Source of the DNA: Bacteroidaceae bacterium
Lineage (GTDB): Bacteria; Bacteroidota; Bacteroidia; Bacteroidales; Bacteroidaceae
DNA length: 64,000 nt
Reading direction: 5' to 3'
Assembly (NCBI GenBank): GCA_017416805.1
Contig: JAFQBB010000042.1
Coordinates: forward strand, 62,001-126,000
The notes under the pieces were generated by a model. The model was not told the DNA's origin and ran no database searches. It saw only the letters and a list, made by a program, of their open reading frames with translations. The translations under genes and the position numbers were made by a program. Of this stretch, positions 24,739 to 32,835 are shown one piece after another (within the stretch, counting starts at the first letter, position 1; every line of letters starts with the position of its first letter).

Positions 24739-26280
24739 ATGTTAGTCAAAGTATTGAGTGCTGCTGTACAAGGCATTGAGGCCACAACCATCACCATTGA
24801 GGTGAATCTTAGCAAGGGGTCGAAGTTTTTCCTTGTAGGACTCCCCGACAATGCCGTCAAGGAGAGTCACGAGCGCATTGTGTCTGCTCTTCAGGAGAAT
24901 GGTTGCAAGTTCCCTCATGCACAGATTATCATCAATATGGCTCCTGCCGACATCCGTAAGGAGGGTTCGGCTTACGATCTCCCTTTGGCCATAGGCATCA
25001 TGGCGGCCAATGGCATGGTGGCTACTGACCGCCTGTCGCGCTACATGATGATAGGCGAGTTAGGTCTGGATGGCAGCCTGCAGCCGGTAAAAGGAGCTTT
25101 GCCCATTGCCATCCGTGCCCGCGAGCAAGGCTTTGAGGGACTGATACTTCCAGCTCAGAATGTCCGTGAGGCAGCCGTGGTGAACCGCTTGAAGGTCTAT
25201 GGGGCAGAGAACCTGCGCCAGGTCATTGATTTCTTCAACGGGGAGCCTTCCCTTGCCGTTACCGAGGTGAATACGCGCGAGGAGTTTTATGCCCAGCAGA
25301 GCAGTTTTGAATATGACTTTGCCGAGGTGCGGGGTCAAGAAAGTGTGAAGCGTGCCTTGGAGGTGGCTGCTGCCGGTGGTCACAACCTTATCATGATAGG
25401 GCCTCCGGGCAGTGGAAAGTCCATGATGGCCAAGCGCCTGCCCTCCATTCTACCTCCACTTTCGCTCAGCGAGAGCCTTGAGACCACCCAGATACACTCC
25501 GTGGCCGGCAAGTTGGCCAAGGATACCTCTCTCATAGCCCGCCGTCCTTTCCGGAGTCCTCATCATACCATTTCGTCTGCCGCATTGGTGGGTGGCGGCG
25601 CCTCTCCCCAGCCGGGTGAAATCAGTCTGGCCCACAATGGGGTGCTTTTTGCTGACGAACTTCCGGAGTTCAACCATGCCGTGCTGGAAATGCTGCGCCA
25701 GCCCCTTGAAGACCGCCGTATCACCATTTCGCGGGCCAAATATACGGTGGAGTATCCTGCCTCATTCATGCTTATAGCCAGCATGAATCCTTGCCCGTGT
25801 GGCTATTACAATCACCCTACGAAACCTTGTGTGTGCAATCCGGGCCAGGTGCAGAAGTATCTGAACCGCATTTCGGGTCCGCTGCTTGACCGCATAGACC
25901 TGCAGGTAGAGATTGTACCCGTTCCCTTTGAGAAACTCTCTGATACCCGTCCGGGCGAGAGCAGTGAGTCCATCCGCCGGCGTGTGGTGGCTGCCCGCCA
26001 GATTCAGGAAGAGCGCTTTGCCCACGTGTCCGGAGTGCATTGCAACGCACAGATGACTCCCAAGCTGCTGTCCGAATATGCAGTCCTTGCTCCTGAGGGA
26101 TTGGAGATGCTGCGCAGTGCTATGGAGCGGCTCAATCTGTCGGCACGTGCTTATGACCGCATCCTGAAGGTGGCCCGCACCATTGCCGACCTCGAAGCGT
26201 CGGCCTCCATACAGACCCATCATGTGGCCGAGGCTATAGGCTACCGCAATCTGGACCGCGAGAATTGGGCTGAAAGATAG
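24739..26280 (+). CDS. YifB/ComM-family Mg-chelatase-like AAA+ ATPase
   Basis: A 513-residue AAA+ protein. N-terminal Lon-like fold domain (VQGIEATTITIEVNLSKG, FFLVGLPDNAVKESHERIVSAL), then Walker A in MIGPPGSGKSMMAKRLP (about residue 218), Walker B VLFADELPEF, and sensor-type SMNPCPCGYYNHPTKPC with a probable zinc-binding Cys set. The C-terminal lid is LSARAYDRILKVARTIADLE. ComM relatives drive branch migration during natural transformation; dprA, also linked to transformation, lies elsewhere in the window. Whether this organism is competent is unknown. Confidence 0.93.
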   Translation: MLVKVLSAAVQGIEATTITIEVNLSKGSKFFLVGLPDNAVKESHERIVSALQENGCKFPHAQIIINMAPADIRKEGSAYDLPLAIGIMAANGMVATDRLSRYMMIGELGLDGSLQPVKGALPIAIRAREQGFEGLILPAQNVREAAVVNRLKVYGAENLRQVIDFFNGEPSLAVTEVNTREEFYAQQSSFEYDFAEVRGQESVKRALEVAAAGGHNLIMIGPPGSGKSMMAKRLPSILPPLSLSESLETTQIHSVAGKLAKDTSLIARRPFRSPHHTISSAALVGGGASPQPGEISLAHNGVLFADELPEFNHAVLEMLRQPLEDRRITISRAKYTVEYPASFMLIASMNPCPCGYYNHPTKPCVCNPGQVQKYLNRISGPLLDRIDLQVEIVPVPFEKLSDTRPGESSESIRRRVVAARQIQEERFAHVSGVHCNAQMTPKLLSEYAVLAPEGLEMLRSAMERLNLSARAYDRILKVARTIADLEASASIQTHHVAEAIGYRNLDRENWAER

Positions 26281-26354
26281 ATTCATTCATCGGATTTTAT
26301 ACCTTATATGTTCACTTTTCCCCTATTTTTGTCCGGTGGAAAGGGGAAAAGGAG

Positions 26355-26362
26355 TATCTTTG
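26355..26362 (+). promoter_or_regulatory. -7 box for AraC-type sensor gene
   Basis: TATCTTTG lies 8 bp before the ATG at 26371, so transcription would start at or next to that codon. TTTG at 26328-26331 is a possible -33 with slightly long spacing. Confidence 0.5.
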
Positions 26363-26370
26363 CACCATCA

Positions 26371-28452
26371 ATGGAAAAGATGCTTATGAACAGACTCTTC
26401 ACACTCCTTGCTGTATGGGCGTGGCTCTGTGCGGGCCATGCTGCCGGTTTCCGGTTCGACTGCTCCCACTTGTCGGGGCTGATGGGCTTGTCCAGTGATA
26501 GTGTATATAGCCTTGTGCAGGACCCCGAGGGATATATATGGGTGGCTACGGCCAAGGGATTGAACCGCTATGACGGATACCGTGTACACACTTTGGCCCG
26601 GCTGACGGGGAAGGATGACTCCCAGTCCGGAGGAAAGATAGTGCGCCTTACGGCCAATCCGGCCAACCACCTGTTGTGGTTTCTGACGGACGACCATCGG
26701 ACGGGTTGCATTGACCTTGCCTCGTACACTATGGCTGACCATACGGAGAAGGCAGCTTCGCCCATATCCTATGAATACAGCCATCAGGGCAGGCTCTATT
26801 TGTGGCAGTATGGCCCTACGGCCGGTTGCCGGCGTATACGTTTCCTGCACGGCGATGTGGTGTCTGAGAGCTATGACCACCGTGTGCGCCAGATTGAGGC
26901 CGACGAGCAGGGCAATGACTGGATTCTGACTGACCGTGGACTCTACCTGAATGGGTTCGACCGGAAACTTCCTGACTCGGAAGGGGTGGTGCGTATCTGC
27001 CTTTACCGCAACCTCTGTCTGGCCCTTGGCAGTGAGGGGGTTGTGGTGTATAACAGCGCACGGCGCATTGTGAGGCAGACTCCCTGTCCGGCCTCTTTGC
27101 CCAGCATGGAGCTTTGTACGGGCATGTCGCTGTGGGGTGAGAGTCTGCTCCTGTTCACTCCTTCGGGCACGCATACTTACGACATCATTGACGGCAATTT
27201 CGGCCGTCCTCAGGAGGGGCAGTTGAAACGTGGCACTTTGCTCGCTGCCCATGAGGGTACTGTCTATGCCCATGACGGGCGTGGCACCCTTGTCCGCTAT
27301 GGGCGCGACGGAAAGGTGAGCCGCTTGCAGGTAATGCCCGAAGAGATGGCCCGTCAGACGCAGAAGAGGCCCGTCAGCATCTGTTTCCTCACCCCCACGA
27401 CCGAAGCCATTGCCACCTATGGCAACGGCTTGTTCATTTACGATGTCCCGTCGGGCAAGCTGACCCACTTGCTGAGGGGTGATGAGCGCGGCCTGATTCG
27501 TACCAACCGCCTGACGGCCCTTGTCGCTGACCGCAGCGGAACCCTGTGGGTGATAGGCGAGGGCAGTGGGGTGTCAGCCTTGAGCATAACCCGCACGGAT
27601 GGCGGCCACTTGCCCGAAAGGACGGACAGCATGGCTTTGCCGACCGTCATCACCAGTCTCACCATCGATGGTGAGGAGCGCCTTCCCATGCGTGATGCGG
27701 GTGCCGATACACTGGCCTATACGGAGAATAATGTGGATTTCCACTACTCCAATTTCCATTATGCTCACTTTGGGGCTGTCAGCTACCAGCATAGGCTGGA
27801 AGGGGTCGATACGGTCTGGAGTGCCCCATCGGCTGAGGCCACAGCCCGATACCGCCGCCTGGCTCCTGGCAACTATACCTTCCGCGTGCGTTCCCGCTGT
27901 GCGGATTGGCCGTGGGGAGCCGAGGCAACGTATGCCATCGTCATCGGTCGGCCTTGGTGGGCGGAGTGGCCTGCCTATGCTGTGGGGGCGCTGCTGATTC
28001 TTCTTGTGGCCTTGGTCGGATACTTCGGTTTTCGCCCATTTCATCGGAGCGTACCGGAGGTTTTGTCACCTTCTTCTCCCTCTGCCGGGGAGTTGCCGGG
28101 GGAGAAGCCTCTCTCTCCGCGCGACCGCCGCTTCCTGGACCGCTTGGAAGAGGTCATGGCCCAGCATGTGGAAGACCCTGACTTCAACGTGGAGACCTTT
28201 GGCGAAGCCATGCAGCTGGGTCGCACCCAGTTCTATACGAAGGTGAAGCGTGTGGCGGGTGTCTCGCCTGTGGGTTTCATCCGGCGTGTCCGCTTGGACC
28301 ATGCTGCCAGCCTGCTGCGCGACACGGACCTTACGGTCGATGAGGTGCGCCAGCGCTGTTGCTTCACCAATTCCACAGCCTTCTATTCCTACTTCAAGAA
28401 ACAGTTCGGACAGACTCCATTCCAATTCCGGAAAGAACTGTTCAAAGGGTAG
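26371..28452 (+). CDS. Membrane sensor with Reg_prop and Y_Y_Y domains fused to an AraC DNA-binding domain
   Basis: About 690 residues. Signal sequence (MNRLFTLLAVWAWLCAGHA), then periplasmic two-component-regulator-propeller repeats (GLSSDSVYSLVQDPEGYIWVATAKGLNRYDG), a Y_Y_Y domain near residues 440-530 (FHYSNFHYAHFGAVSYQHRLEG, YRRLAPGNYTFRVRSR), one membrane segment near 545 (AYAVGALLILLVALVGYFGF), a linker, and an AraC-type helix-turn-helix (RTQFYTKVKRVAGVSPVGFI, CFTNSTAFYSYFKKQFGQTPFQFRK). Hybrid two-component systems of Bacteroides have the same ends but carry a kinase and a receiver between them; both are missing here. Start may be 26371 or 26386; the promoter excludes 26308. Next to a TonB receptor, which it may regulate (inference). 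Confidence 0.85.
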   Translation: MEKMLMNRLFTLLAVWAWLCAGHAAGFRFDCSHLSGLMGLSSDSVYSLVQDPEGYIWVATAKGLNRYDGYRVHTLARLTGKDDSQSGGKIVRLTANPANHLLWFLTDDHRTGCIDLASYTMADHTEKAASPISYEYSHQGRLYLWQYGPTAGCRRIRFLHGDVVSESYDHRVRQIEADEQGNDWILTDRGLYLNGFDRKLPDSEGVVRICLYRNLCLALGSEGVVVYNSARRIVRQTPCPASLPSMELCTGMSLWGESLLLFTPSGTHTYDIIDGNFGRPQEGQLKRGTLLAAHEGTVYAHDGRGTLVRYGRDGKVSRLQVMPEEMARQTQKRPVSICFLTPTTEAIATYGNGLFIYDVPSGKLTHLLRGDERGLIRTNRLTALVADRSGTLWVIGEGSGVSALSITRTDGGHLPERTDSMALPTVITSLTIDGEERLPMRDAGADTLAYTENNVDFHYSNFHYAHFGAVSYQHRLEGVDTVWSAPSAEATARYRRLAPGNYTFRVRSRCADWPWGAEATYAIVIGRPWWAEWPAYAVGALLILLVALVGYFGFRPFHRSVPEVLSPSSPSAGELPGEKPLSPRDRRFLDRLEEVMAQHVEDPDFNVETFGEAMQLGRTQFYTKVKRVAGVSPVGFIRRVRLDHAASLLRDTDLTVDEVRQRCCFTNSTAFYSYFKKQFGQTPFQFRKELFKG

Positions 28453-28528
28453 GAGTATGGTAATATTGTCTGACAAAAACTGACCCTCTTTCCTCCTTTC
28501 CAGACACCTCCTTTACACCTATCTTGAC

Positions 28529-28563
28529 ACACGGCCGTGTATCGGCTTGACAGACGGCCGTCT
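28529..28563. repeat. Two GGCC-centred palindromes
   Basis: ACACGGCCGTGT (28529-28540) and AGACGGCCGTCT (28552-28563), each a perfect 12-bp palindrome whose centres are 23 bp apart. That is the same period as the array that follows, so they are probably diverged members of it. Confidence 0.7.
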
Positions 28564-28571
28564 CTTCTTCA

Positions 28572-28709
28572 ACGACCCGTCTGTGTCTCTCTTCACGACC
28601 CGCCTGTGTCTCTCTTCACGACCCACCTGTGTCTCTCTTCATGACCCACCTGTGTCTCTCTTCGTGACCCACCTGTGTCTCCGGGCATGACTCACCTGTG
28701 TCTCTGTAG
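28572..28709. repeat. Six-copy 23-bp tandem array
   Basis: Six units of exactly 23 bp, each built on GACCCRYCTGTGTCTC with RYGA at the head, starting at 28572, 28595, 28618, 28641, 28664 and 28687. Units 1-4 are nearly identical; 5 and 6 are diverged at the 3' part. 23 is not a multiple of three and no gene spans it. It fills the gap between the AraC-type gene and the convergent TonB receptor. Confidence 0.9.
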
Positions 28710-28977
28710 AGGTAGTAGGTTTTTTGTAAATATCACATTGTCAATCAGTTGAAAGATTCAGTGCAGACCCCTTATCTGCTCCTTGCTCCTCTTCCTGATG
28801 AAGAGAGAGGGTAGCCGTCACTTCCGGGCCGGGCAGAAAAAGAGCCTCGCCCAACTGCCTTGTCGGGCAGTTGGCCGAGGCCTCTCTTTATCCCCATGAG
28901 GGTGGTGTAGGGTGCAGACTAAGGGTTAAGAAAATATCTTACAGACAGATTCCTGTGTCACATATTCCTTCCTTCTG
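28710..28977. other. Remainder of the intergenic gap
   Basis: Apart from the terminator at 28836-28888 I see no gene or RNA here. One GC-rich stretch (28801-28840) shows no recognisable pattern. Confidence 0.4.
28836..28888. terminator. Bidirectional terminator
   Basis: GCCTCGCCCAACTGCC (28844-28859) pairs with GGGCAGTTGGCCGAGGC (28865-28881), a 16-bp GC-rich stem with one irregularity. On the minus strand it is followed by TCTTTTTC, on the + strand by CTCTCTTT. It serves the TonB receptor and perhaps the AraC-type gene. Confidence 0.8.
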
Positions 28978-31290
28978 TCAGAAGTCCAGTTTTGCCCCTG
29001 CAAAGAATGAGCGTGGCAGGCCTGGACCATACATATATCCGGCATCGCGCAGTTCACCCTTGTCAAAGTCTGTCTGGTAGGCATTGAAGATGTTTTGCAC
29101 ACCGGCATTGAGCTGCAGGGCCGAGCCTCCGCCCAAGTCGAAGTCGTAGCTGAGCTTGAAGTTCAGGTCGAAGAAGTCCGGAGTCTCCACGGCAATGTCC
29201 TCAGGTACGTATCCTGCCACATGCTGCATGAGCATACTGCCTGTGTAGGTTCCTGAGAACGAGGCAGTCAGGGGCTTGATGGGGTTATAGCTCAGGGTGA
29301 AGTATCCGTAAGCCTCGGGTGTGCGTGCAATGCGCTTTTCGGCCTTGGCCGTCTCGCTCCACTGTTCGGGCTGCTTGTACTCGCTCTTTTGCAGGGTGGC
29401 ACCGGCTTGGAGCTGCACCTTGTTCAGGTAGGCCAGCTTGCCTTCGATGGTCATACCATACACGTCAGCCCCCGATGCATTGTGGCGTTCCAGTGTGAGG
29501 ATGCCGTTCTCATGGCTCTTTTCGCGCAGGGCGAAGACATCGTTGAGCGTGGTGTAGAATGCCTCGACAAGAAGATTTCCTTGGAAGGCACCCCAGCGCT
29601 GGTAGAGGTCTGCCGAGAGGCTGAAGCTGTGCGATTTCTCCTCCTGCAGGTCTCCGGCCAGTTCAATCATGGACACACCGCCTCCCACTGCTTCGATGTG
29701 GAGGTCCTCATCGAATGCCTGCGGAGCACGGAACCCGGCAGAGTAGCTGGCACGCAGGTTCACATTCTCCGTGGGGTTGAATCGCATGGTGGCCCGAGGG
29801 CTGAATATGAGCCCGTCGATGAGGTTGTGCTTGTCAAAGCGGCCACCCACCAGGAAACTCCAATGGTCGTTCTTCCACTCGTTCTGCAGGAAGGCACTGC
29901 TGATGTGTACCGTCTGTTTCAGTTCGCGGCCGTAGCCCCACATGTTGTCCTCGAGGGCATCGCGGTTGTACTCCACACCTCCTGTGAAGGTGGCAGGCAT
30001 GAAAAGGCAGCGGTCAAAGTTATAGACATACTGTCCGCCCACCACAGTGGTCAGGTCGGTCGTGGCACCGTAGGCATTGGGGTCGCGTCCGGCTCCGTAG
30101 TAGCTCTGGCGGTCAATGTGTTGGGCCGATGCATAAAGGCTCAGGTGGTGCTTCTCGTTGGGGCTGAAGTAGTCGAACTTCAGGCCACCCCCATTGATGC
30201 TGTGCTCGGTCTGCTCGGCAATGTTGGCTTGATGGGGTGGCAAGTCCAGCGAGTCGCCTCCCCGGCGGAACTCTTCGATGTGGTGGTATTCGAAGGAGAG
30301 TTTGCTGTACATGCTTGTCTTCACGTATGAGCGGAATCCCACTGTCTGCTGGTGCAGCTGGCACAGTTCGCTGTAGTCATCGCCGTTGGCATCGTAGGCC
30401 TCGCGTTGGCGGTTCTGCCCGAAGATGAAGAGTCCGGCCTTGCGGTTGTCAGTCACCAACGATGCGTTCAGTGTGGTACTGTGGTCCATAGCCCCATCGA
30501 TTGACATCGTTGTGTGGGCCAGCTGTCCGCTGTTGCGCAGGGGCTCTTTGGTAATGATGTTGATGGTTCCGGCAATGGCCGACGAGCCGAACAGGGCCGA
30601 TCCGCCACCACGCATCACCTCCACACGCTCCACCATATTGGCAGGAATCTGTTCCAGGCCATACACACCCGATAGGGCGCTGAAGATAGGGCGCGAGTCA
30701 ATGAGAATCTGTGTGTAGGGGCCTTCCAGTCCGTTGATGCGCACCTGTTGGAATCCGCAGTTCTGGCAGTTGTTCTCCACGCGTACACCCGGCTGGAAGT
30801 TCAGCCCTTCGGCCAGCGTGGGCGATGTGGTAGTCTCGAACAGGCGCATGTCTATCACATTGATCAAGGTAGGAGCCAGTCGGCGCGAAGTCTCGTTCCT
30901 GTTGGCCGAAACCACCACACCATCCAGTGCAATGAGGTCCTCCGTGATGGTGAAGTTCTCCTCCAGTGTCTTGCCTTTCCGTGTCACCACTTCGCGTGTC
31001 TCAGTCTTGTAACCTATCGTGGCCACCTCCATGGTAAAGTTCCCCTCAGGGAGGTTCTTCAGGAAGTAGTGCCCGCTCTCATCGGTAGTGGTACCTATGG
31101 TAGTCCCTTTCAGCACCACATTCACAAAAGGCACGTGTTGCCCGCTGGCTGCGTCAATCACATGGCCCACAATGTTCGCATCACTGCGTTTCACCTTGGC
31201 ATGGCTGTGCCCATGATGGCTCTGTGCCACTGCCGTCATGGCGGACATCACACACATCATGGTCCACCAAGCAAACAATCTTTTCATCAT
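28978..31290 (-). CDS. TonB-dependent receptor with His-rich N-terminus
   Basis: About 770 residues. Signal peptide (MMKRLFAWWTMMCVMSAMTAVAQ), then a His-rich stretch SHHGHSHAKVKR, a carboxypeptidase-D-like domain (GHVIDAASGQHVPFVNVVLKG), a plug domain (ALDGVVVSANRNETSRRLAPT, NNCQNCGFQQVRINGLEG, VEVMRGGGSALFGSSAIAGTIN) and a barrel ending in FFAGAKLDF with the expected terminal Phe. CQNC in the plug and the histidines suggest a metal or metal-complex ligand, but this is inference. No SusD-like partner. An in-frame start at 31362 was rejected because it falls in a palindrome and lacks the signal-peptide layout. Confidence 0.88.
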   Translation of the reverse strand: MMKRLFAWWTMMCVMSAMTAVAQSHHGHSHAKVKRSDANIVGHVIDAASGQHVPFVNVVLKGTTIGTTTDESGHYFLKNLPEGNFTMEVATIGYKTETREVVTRKGKTLEENFTITEDLIALDGVVVSANRNETSRRLAPTLINVIDMRLFETTTSPTLAEGLNFQPGVRVENNCQNCGFQQVRINGLEGPYTQILIDSRPIFSALSGVYGLEQIPANMVERVEVMRGGGSALFGSSAIAGTINIITKEPLRNSGQLAHTTMSIDGAMDHSTTLNASLVTDNRKAGLFIFGQNRQREAYDANGDDYSELCQLHQQTVGFRSYVKTSMYSKLSFEYHHIEEFRRGGDSLDLPPHQANIAEQTEHSINGGGLKFDYFSPNEKHHLSLYASAQHIDRQSYYGAGRDPNAYGATTDLTTVVGGQYVYNFDRCLFMPATFTGGVEYNRDALEDNMWGYGRELKQTVHISSAFLQNEWKNDHWSFLVGGRFDKHNLIDGLIFSPRATMRFNPTENVNLRASYSAGFRAPQAFDEDLHIEAVGGGVSMIELAGDLQEEKSHSFSLSADLYQRWGAFQGNLLVEAFYTTLNDVFALREKSHENGILTLERHNASGADVYGMTIEGKLAYLNKVQLQAGATLQKSEYKQPEQWSETAKAEKRIARTPEAYGYFTLSYNPIKPLTASFSGTYTGSMLMQHVAGYVPEDIAVETPDFFDLNFKLSYDFDLGGGSALQLNAGVQNIFNAYQTDFDKGELRDAGYMYGPGLPRSFFAGAKLDF

Positions 31291-31336
31291 TCTATACTTA
31301 TATATATTATATGGGTTATTAATTTCCTTTTTCTTG

Positions 31337-31372
31337 CCGGAGGAGGTCGGGTGGGGCTTCATCCTCCTCCGG
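31337..31372. repeat. 10-bp inverted repeat in the receptor leader
   Basis: CCGGAGGAGG (31337-31346) is exactly inverted at 31363-31372. It lies in the predicted 5' leader of the TonB receptor mRNA. It could be a short interspersed repeat or a regulatory hairpin; no riboswitch core was recognised. Confidence 0.55.
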
Positions 31373-31421
31373 TGGAGTGATGGAAGAGGAGGCTGTTACC
31401 CAAATCTCAGTATTCCGGGTG

Positions 31422-31429
31422 CAAAATTA
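31422..31429 (-). promoter_or_regulatory. -7 box for TonB receptor
   Basis: TAATTTTG on the minus strand, giving a leader of about 125 nt to the ATG at 31290. Confidence 0.4.
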
Positions 31430-31495
31430 CTGCCAATACGCCAGTCTGGAAATACCCAAGATTAGTTATAATTAAGTGAAGAGTACCTAAAATCC

Positions 31496-31561
31496 ATTAA
31501 AGCCACGAGCCGCAGGCTTGCAAGTGTCTGAACCTTGCAACCTGCGGCTCGTGGCTTTAAT
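31496..31561. repeat. 28-bp near-perfect inverted repeat beside tRNA-Arg
   Basis: ATTAAAGCCACGAGCCGCAG and nine following bases (31496-31524) pair with 31534-31561 with a single bulged C and a nine-base loop. No long T-run follows. It sits 9 bp from the tRNA 3' end and may serve as its terminator or be a mobile-repeat copy. Confidence 0.85.
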
Positions 31562-31569
31562 CCGTAGTG

Positions 31570-31641
31570 TACCTCCGTCGAGAATCGAACTCGAATCTGC
31601 CCTTTAGGAGAGGGCCGTTCTATCCATTGAACTACAAAGGC
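31570..31641 (-). tRNA. tRNA-Arg(CCT)
   Basis: Minus-strand cloverleaf: acceptor GCCTTTG/CGGAGGT (one terminal G-U), D loop TCAATGGATAGAAC, anticodon stem GCCCT/AGGGC around CTCCTAA (anticodon CCT), T arm with TTCGATT. No encoded CCA. A TACCTTTG box lies 17 bp upstream. Confidence 0.9.
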
Positions 31642-31657
31642 GACTCATTTCGGGGTG

Positions 31658-31665
31658 CAAAGGTA
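31658..31665 (-). promoter_or_regulatory. -7 box for tRNA-Arg
   Basis: TACCTTTG on the minus strand, predicted start about 10 bp before the mature tRNA 5' end. No clear -33 box. Confidence 0.5.
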
Positions 31666-31714
31666 GGACTTTTTGGTGGATATAGGAAATGTAGGCAATA
31701 CTTTTTTTATCCTC

Positions 31715-31774
31715 CACGTGGAAGAATGCCATTCTTTCACCACGAAGAATGCCATTCTTGGTGGCAGATGATTG
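31715..31774. repeat. Short direct repeats downstream of queG
   Basis: GAAGAATGCCATTCTT occurs twice with a spacer containing CACCAC, and a degenerate third copy follows at the queG stop codon. Each copy is nearly palindromic, so the region may act as a terminator. Confidence 0.5.
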
Positions 31775-32710
31775 TCATTCTTTCGGGGCTGCAGCACGTA
31801 CATTGCGCATCAGCCCTTCGTATTTGGCACGCTTGACGGCCGAACCGTGGAACAGCTGCCGGTAATCATCGGCAGAGAGCGATTGCAAGGTTGCACGGTC
31901 CAGACTGAGGAACTGGGACTTTGGTCTGAACTCCTCAACCCGGGTGGGACGGGCAAAACGCATCCATGGGCAGGCCTGTTGGCAACGGTCGCAGCCATAA
32001 ATGCAGTTGCCCATGGCACGGACAGCCTCAGCAGGCAAGTCATCGCCACGGTACTCTATCGTAAGATAGGAGAGGCAACGGGAAGCATCCAATTCGTAGG
32101 GAGCCGATAAGGCCTGCATGGGGCAGGCATCAAGACAGCGGGTACAGGTGCCGCAACGGCTCGGCAGCGGTTCATCATAAGAGGTGAAGGGACGGTCAAG
32201 GATTATTTCGCCCAAAAAGAAAGCCGAACCGGCATGGGGGATTATGAGCTGGGTGTTCTTGCCTATCCACCCAAGGCCGCATCGCCAAGCCCAATATCGC
32301 TCCAACACGGGAGCCGTATCGCAAAACACCCGGTAGTGGGTCCCGCCTTCTGTTTCGCCCGACAGGATCTCGGCCAACATGGCGAGGCGGGTTTTCATCA
32401 CATCATGGTAATCCTGCCCATAGGCGTACCAGGCAAACTCGTATTGCCTTGATGGGTCCAACTGCCGGTCGGGGTAGTAGTTCAGGGCAACAGAGACCAC
32501 ACTTTGTGCCCCCTCCATTAGCAAAGTGGGATTGAGCCGCTTTTCCACGTTGTTGGCCAAGTAGCCCATCTCTGCCTGCCTGCCTTCGGCTATCCAGCGG
32601 CGGAATCCTCCGGCCACATCTTCATCGACAGGGGTAGCAGGAGCCACACCACAAGCGGCAAAGCCCAATCGGGTGGCAACGGATTTGAGAAAGGAAGGTG
32701 AAAGGGGCAT
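31775..32710 (-). CDS. queG: Epoxyqueuosine reductase
   Basis: Last step of queuosine synthesis: reduces epoxyqueuosine at tRNA position 34, using cobalamin and two [4Fe-4S] clusters. The first cluster motif is CGTCTRCLDACP and the second CDRCQQACPW, with a third Cys in DASRCLSY. The N-terminal part shows GFAACGVAPA, WAWRCGLGWIGKNTQLI and GSAFFLGEIILD, typical of the family. Length of 311 matches the short QueG form without the HEAT-repeat tail. queA, the preceding pathway step, is at 57927-58985. Confidence 0.95.
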   Translation of the reverse strand: MPLSPSFLKSVATRLGFAACGVAPATPVDEDVAGGFRRWIAEGRQAEMGYLANNVEKRLNPTLLMEGAQSVVSVALNYYPDRQLDPSRQYEFAWYAYGQDYHDVMKTRLAMLAEILSGETEGGTHYRVFCDTAPVLERYWAWRCGLGWIGKNTQLIIPHAGSAFFLGEIILDRPFTSYDEPLPSRCGTCTRCLDACPMQALSAPYELDASRCLSYLTIEYRGDDLPAEAVRAMGNCIYGCDRCQQACPWMRFARPTRVEEFRPKSQFLSLDRATLQSLSADDYRQLFHGSAVKRAKYEGLMRNVRAAAPKE

Positions 32711-32733
32711 GGCTTTTCTTTTTTAGGAATGTA

Positions 32734-32829
32734 GGAGTGTAATAGGTAGGAGTGCAGCCGATAGTCCTGTTCCTGATAAGCGGTTTGTGCAAGTAGAAGT
32801 ATTGTCTGCACTCCTATCTATTACACTCC
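32734..32829. repeat. 24-bp inverted repeat with 48-base loop
   Basis: GGAGTGTAATAGGTAGGAGT plus GCAG (32734-32757) is inverted at 32806-32829 with one mismatch. It occupies nearly the whole queG-deacetylase gap. The size, 96 bp, is that of a small miniature element, but no target duplication was identified. Confidence 0.85.
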
Positions 32830-32835
32830 ATAGAT

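Noticed and set aside
29389..30330. 313-codon + strand frame within the TonB receptor
   Set aside because: Antisense shadow; the minus strand has a complete receptor.
31291..31420. Cobalamin or other riboswitch in the TonB receptor leader
   Set aside because: Only a simple 10-bp hairpin is visible; no B12-box or other known core.
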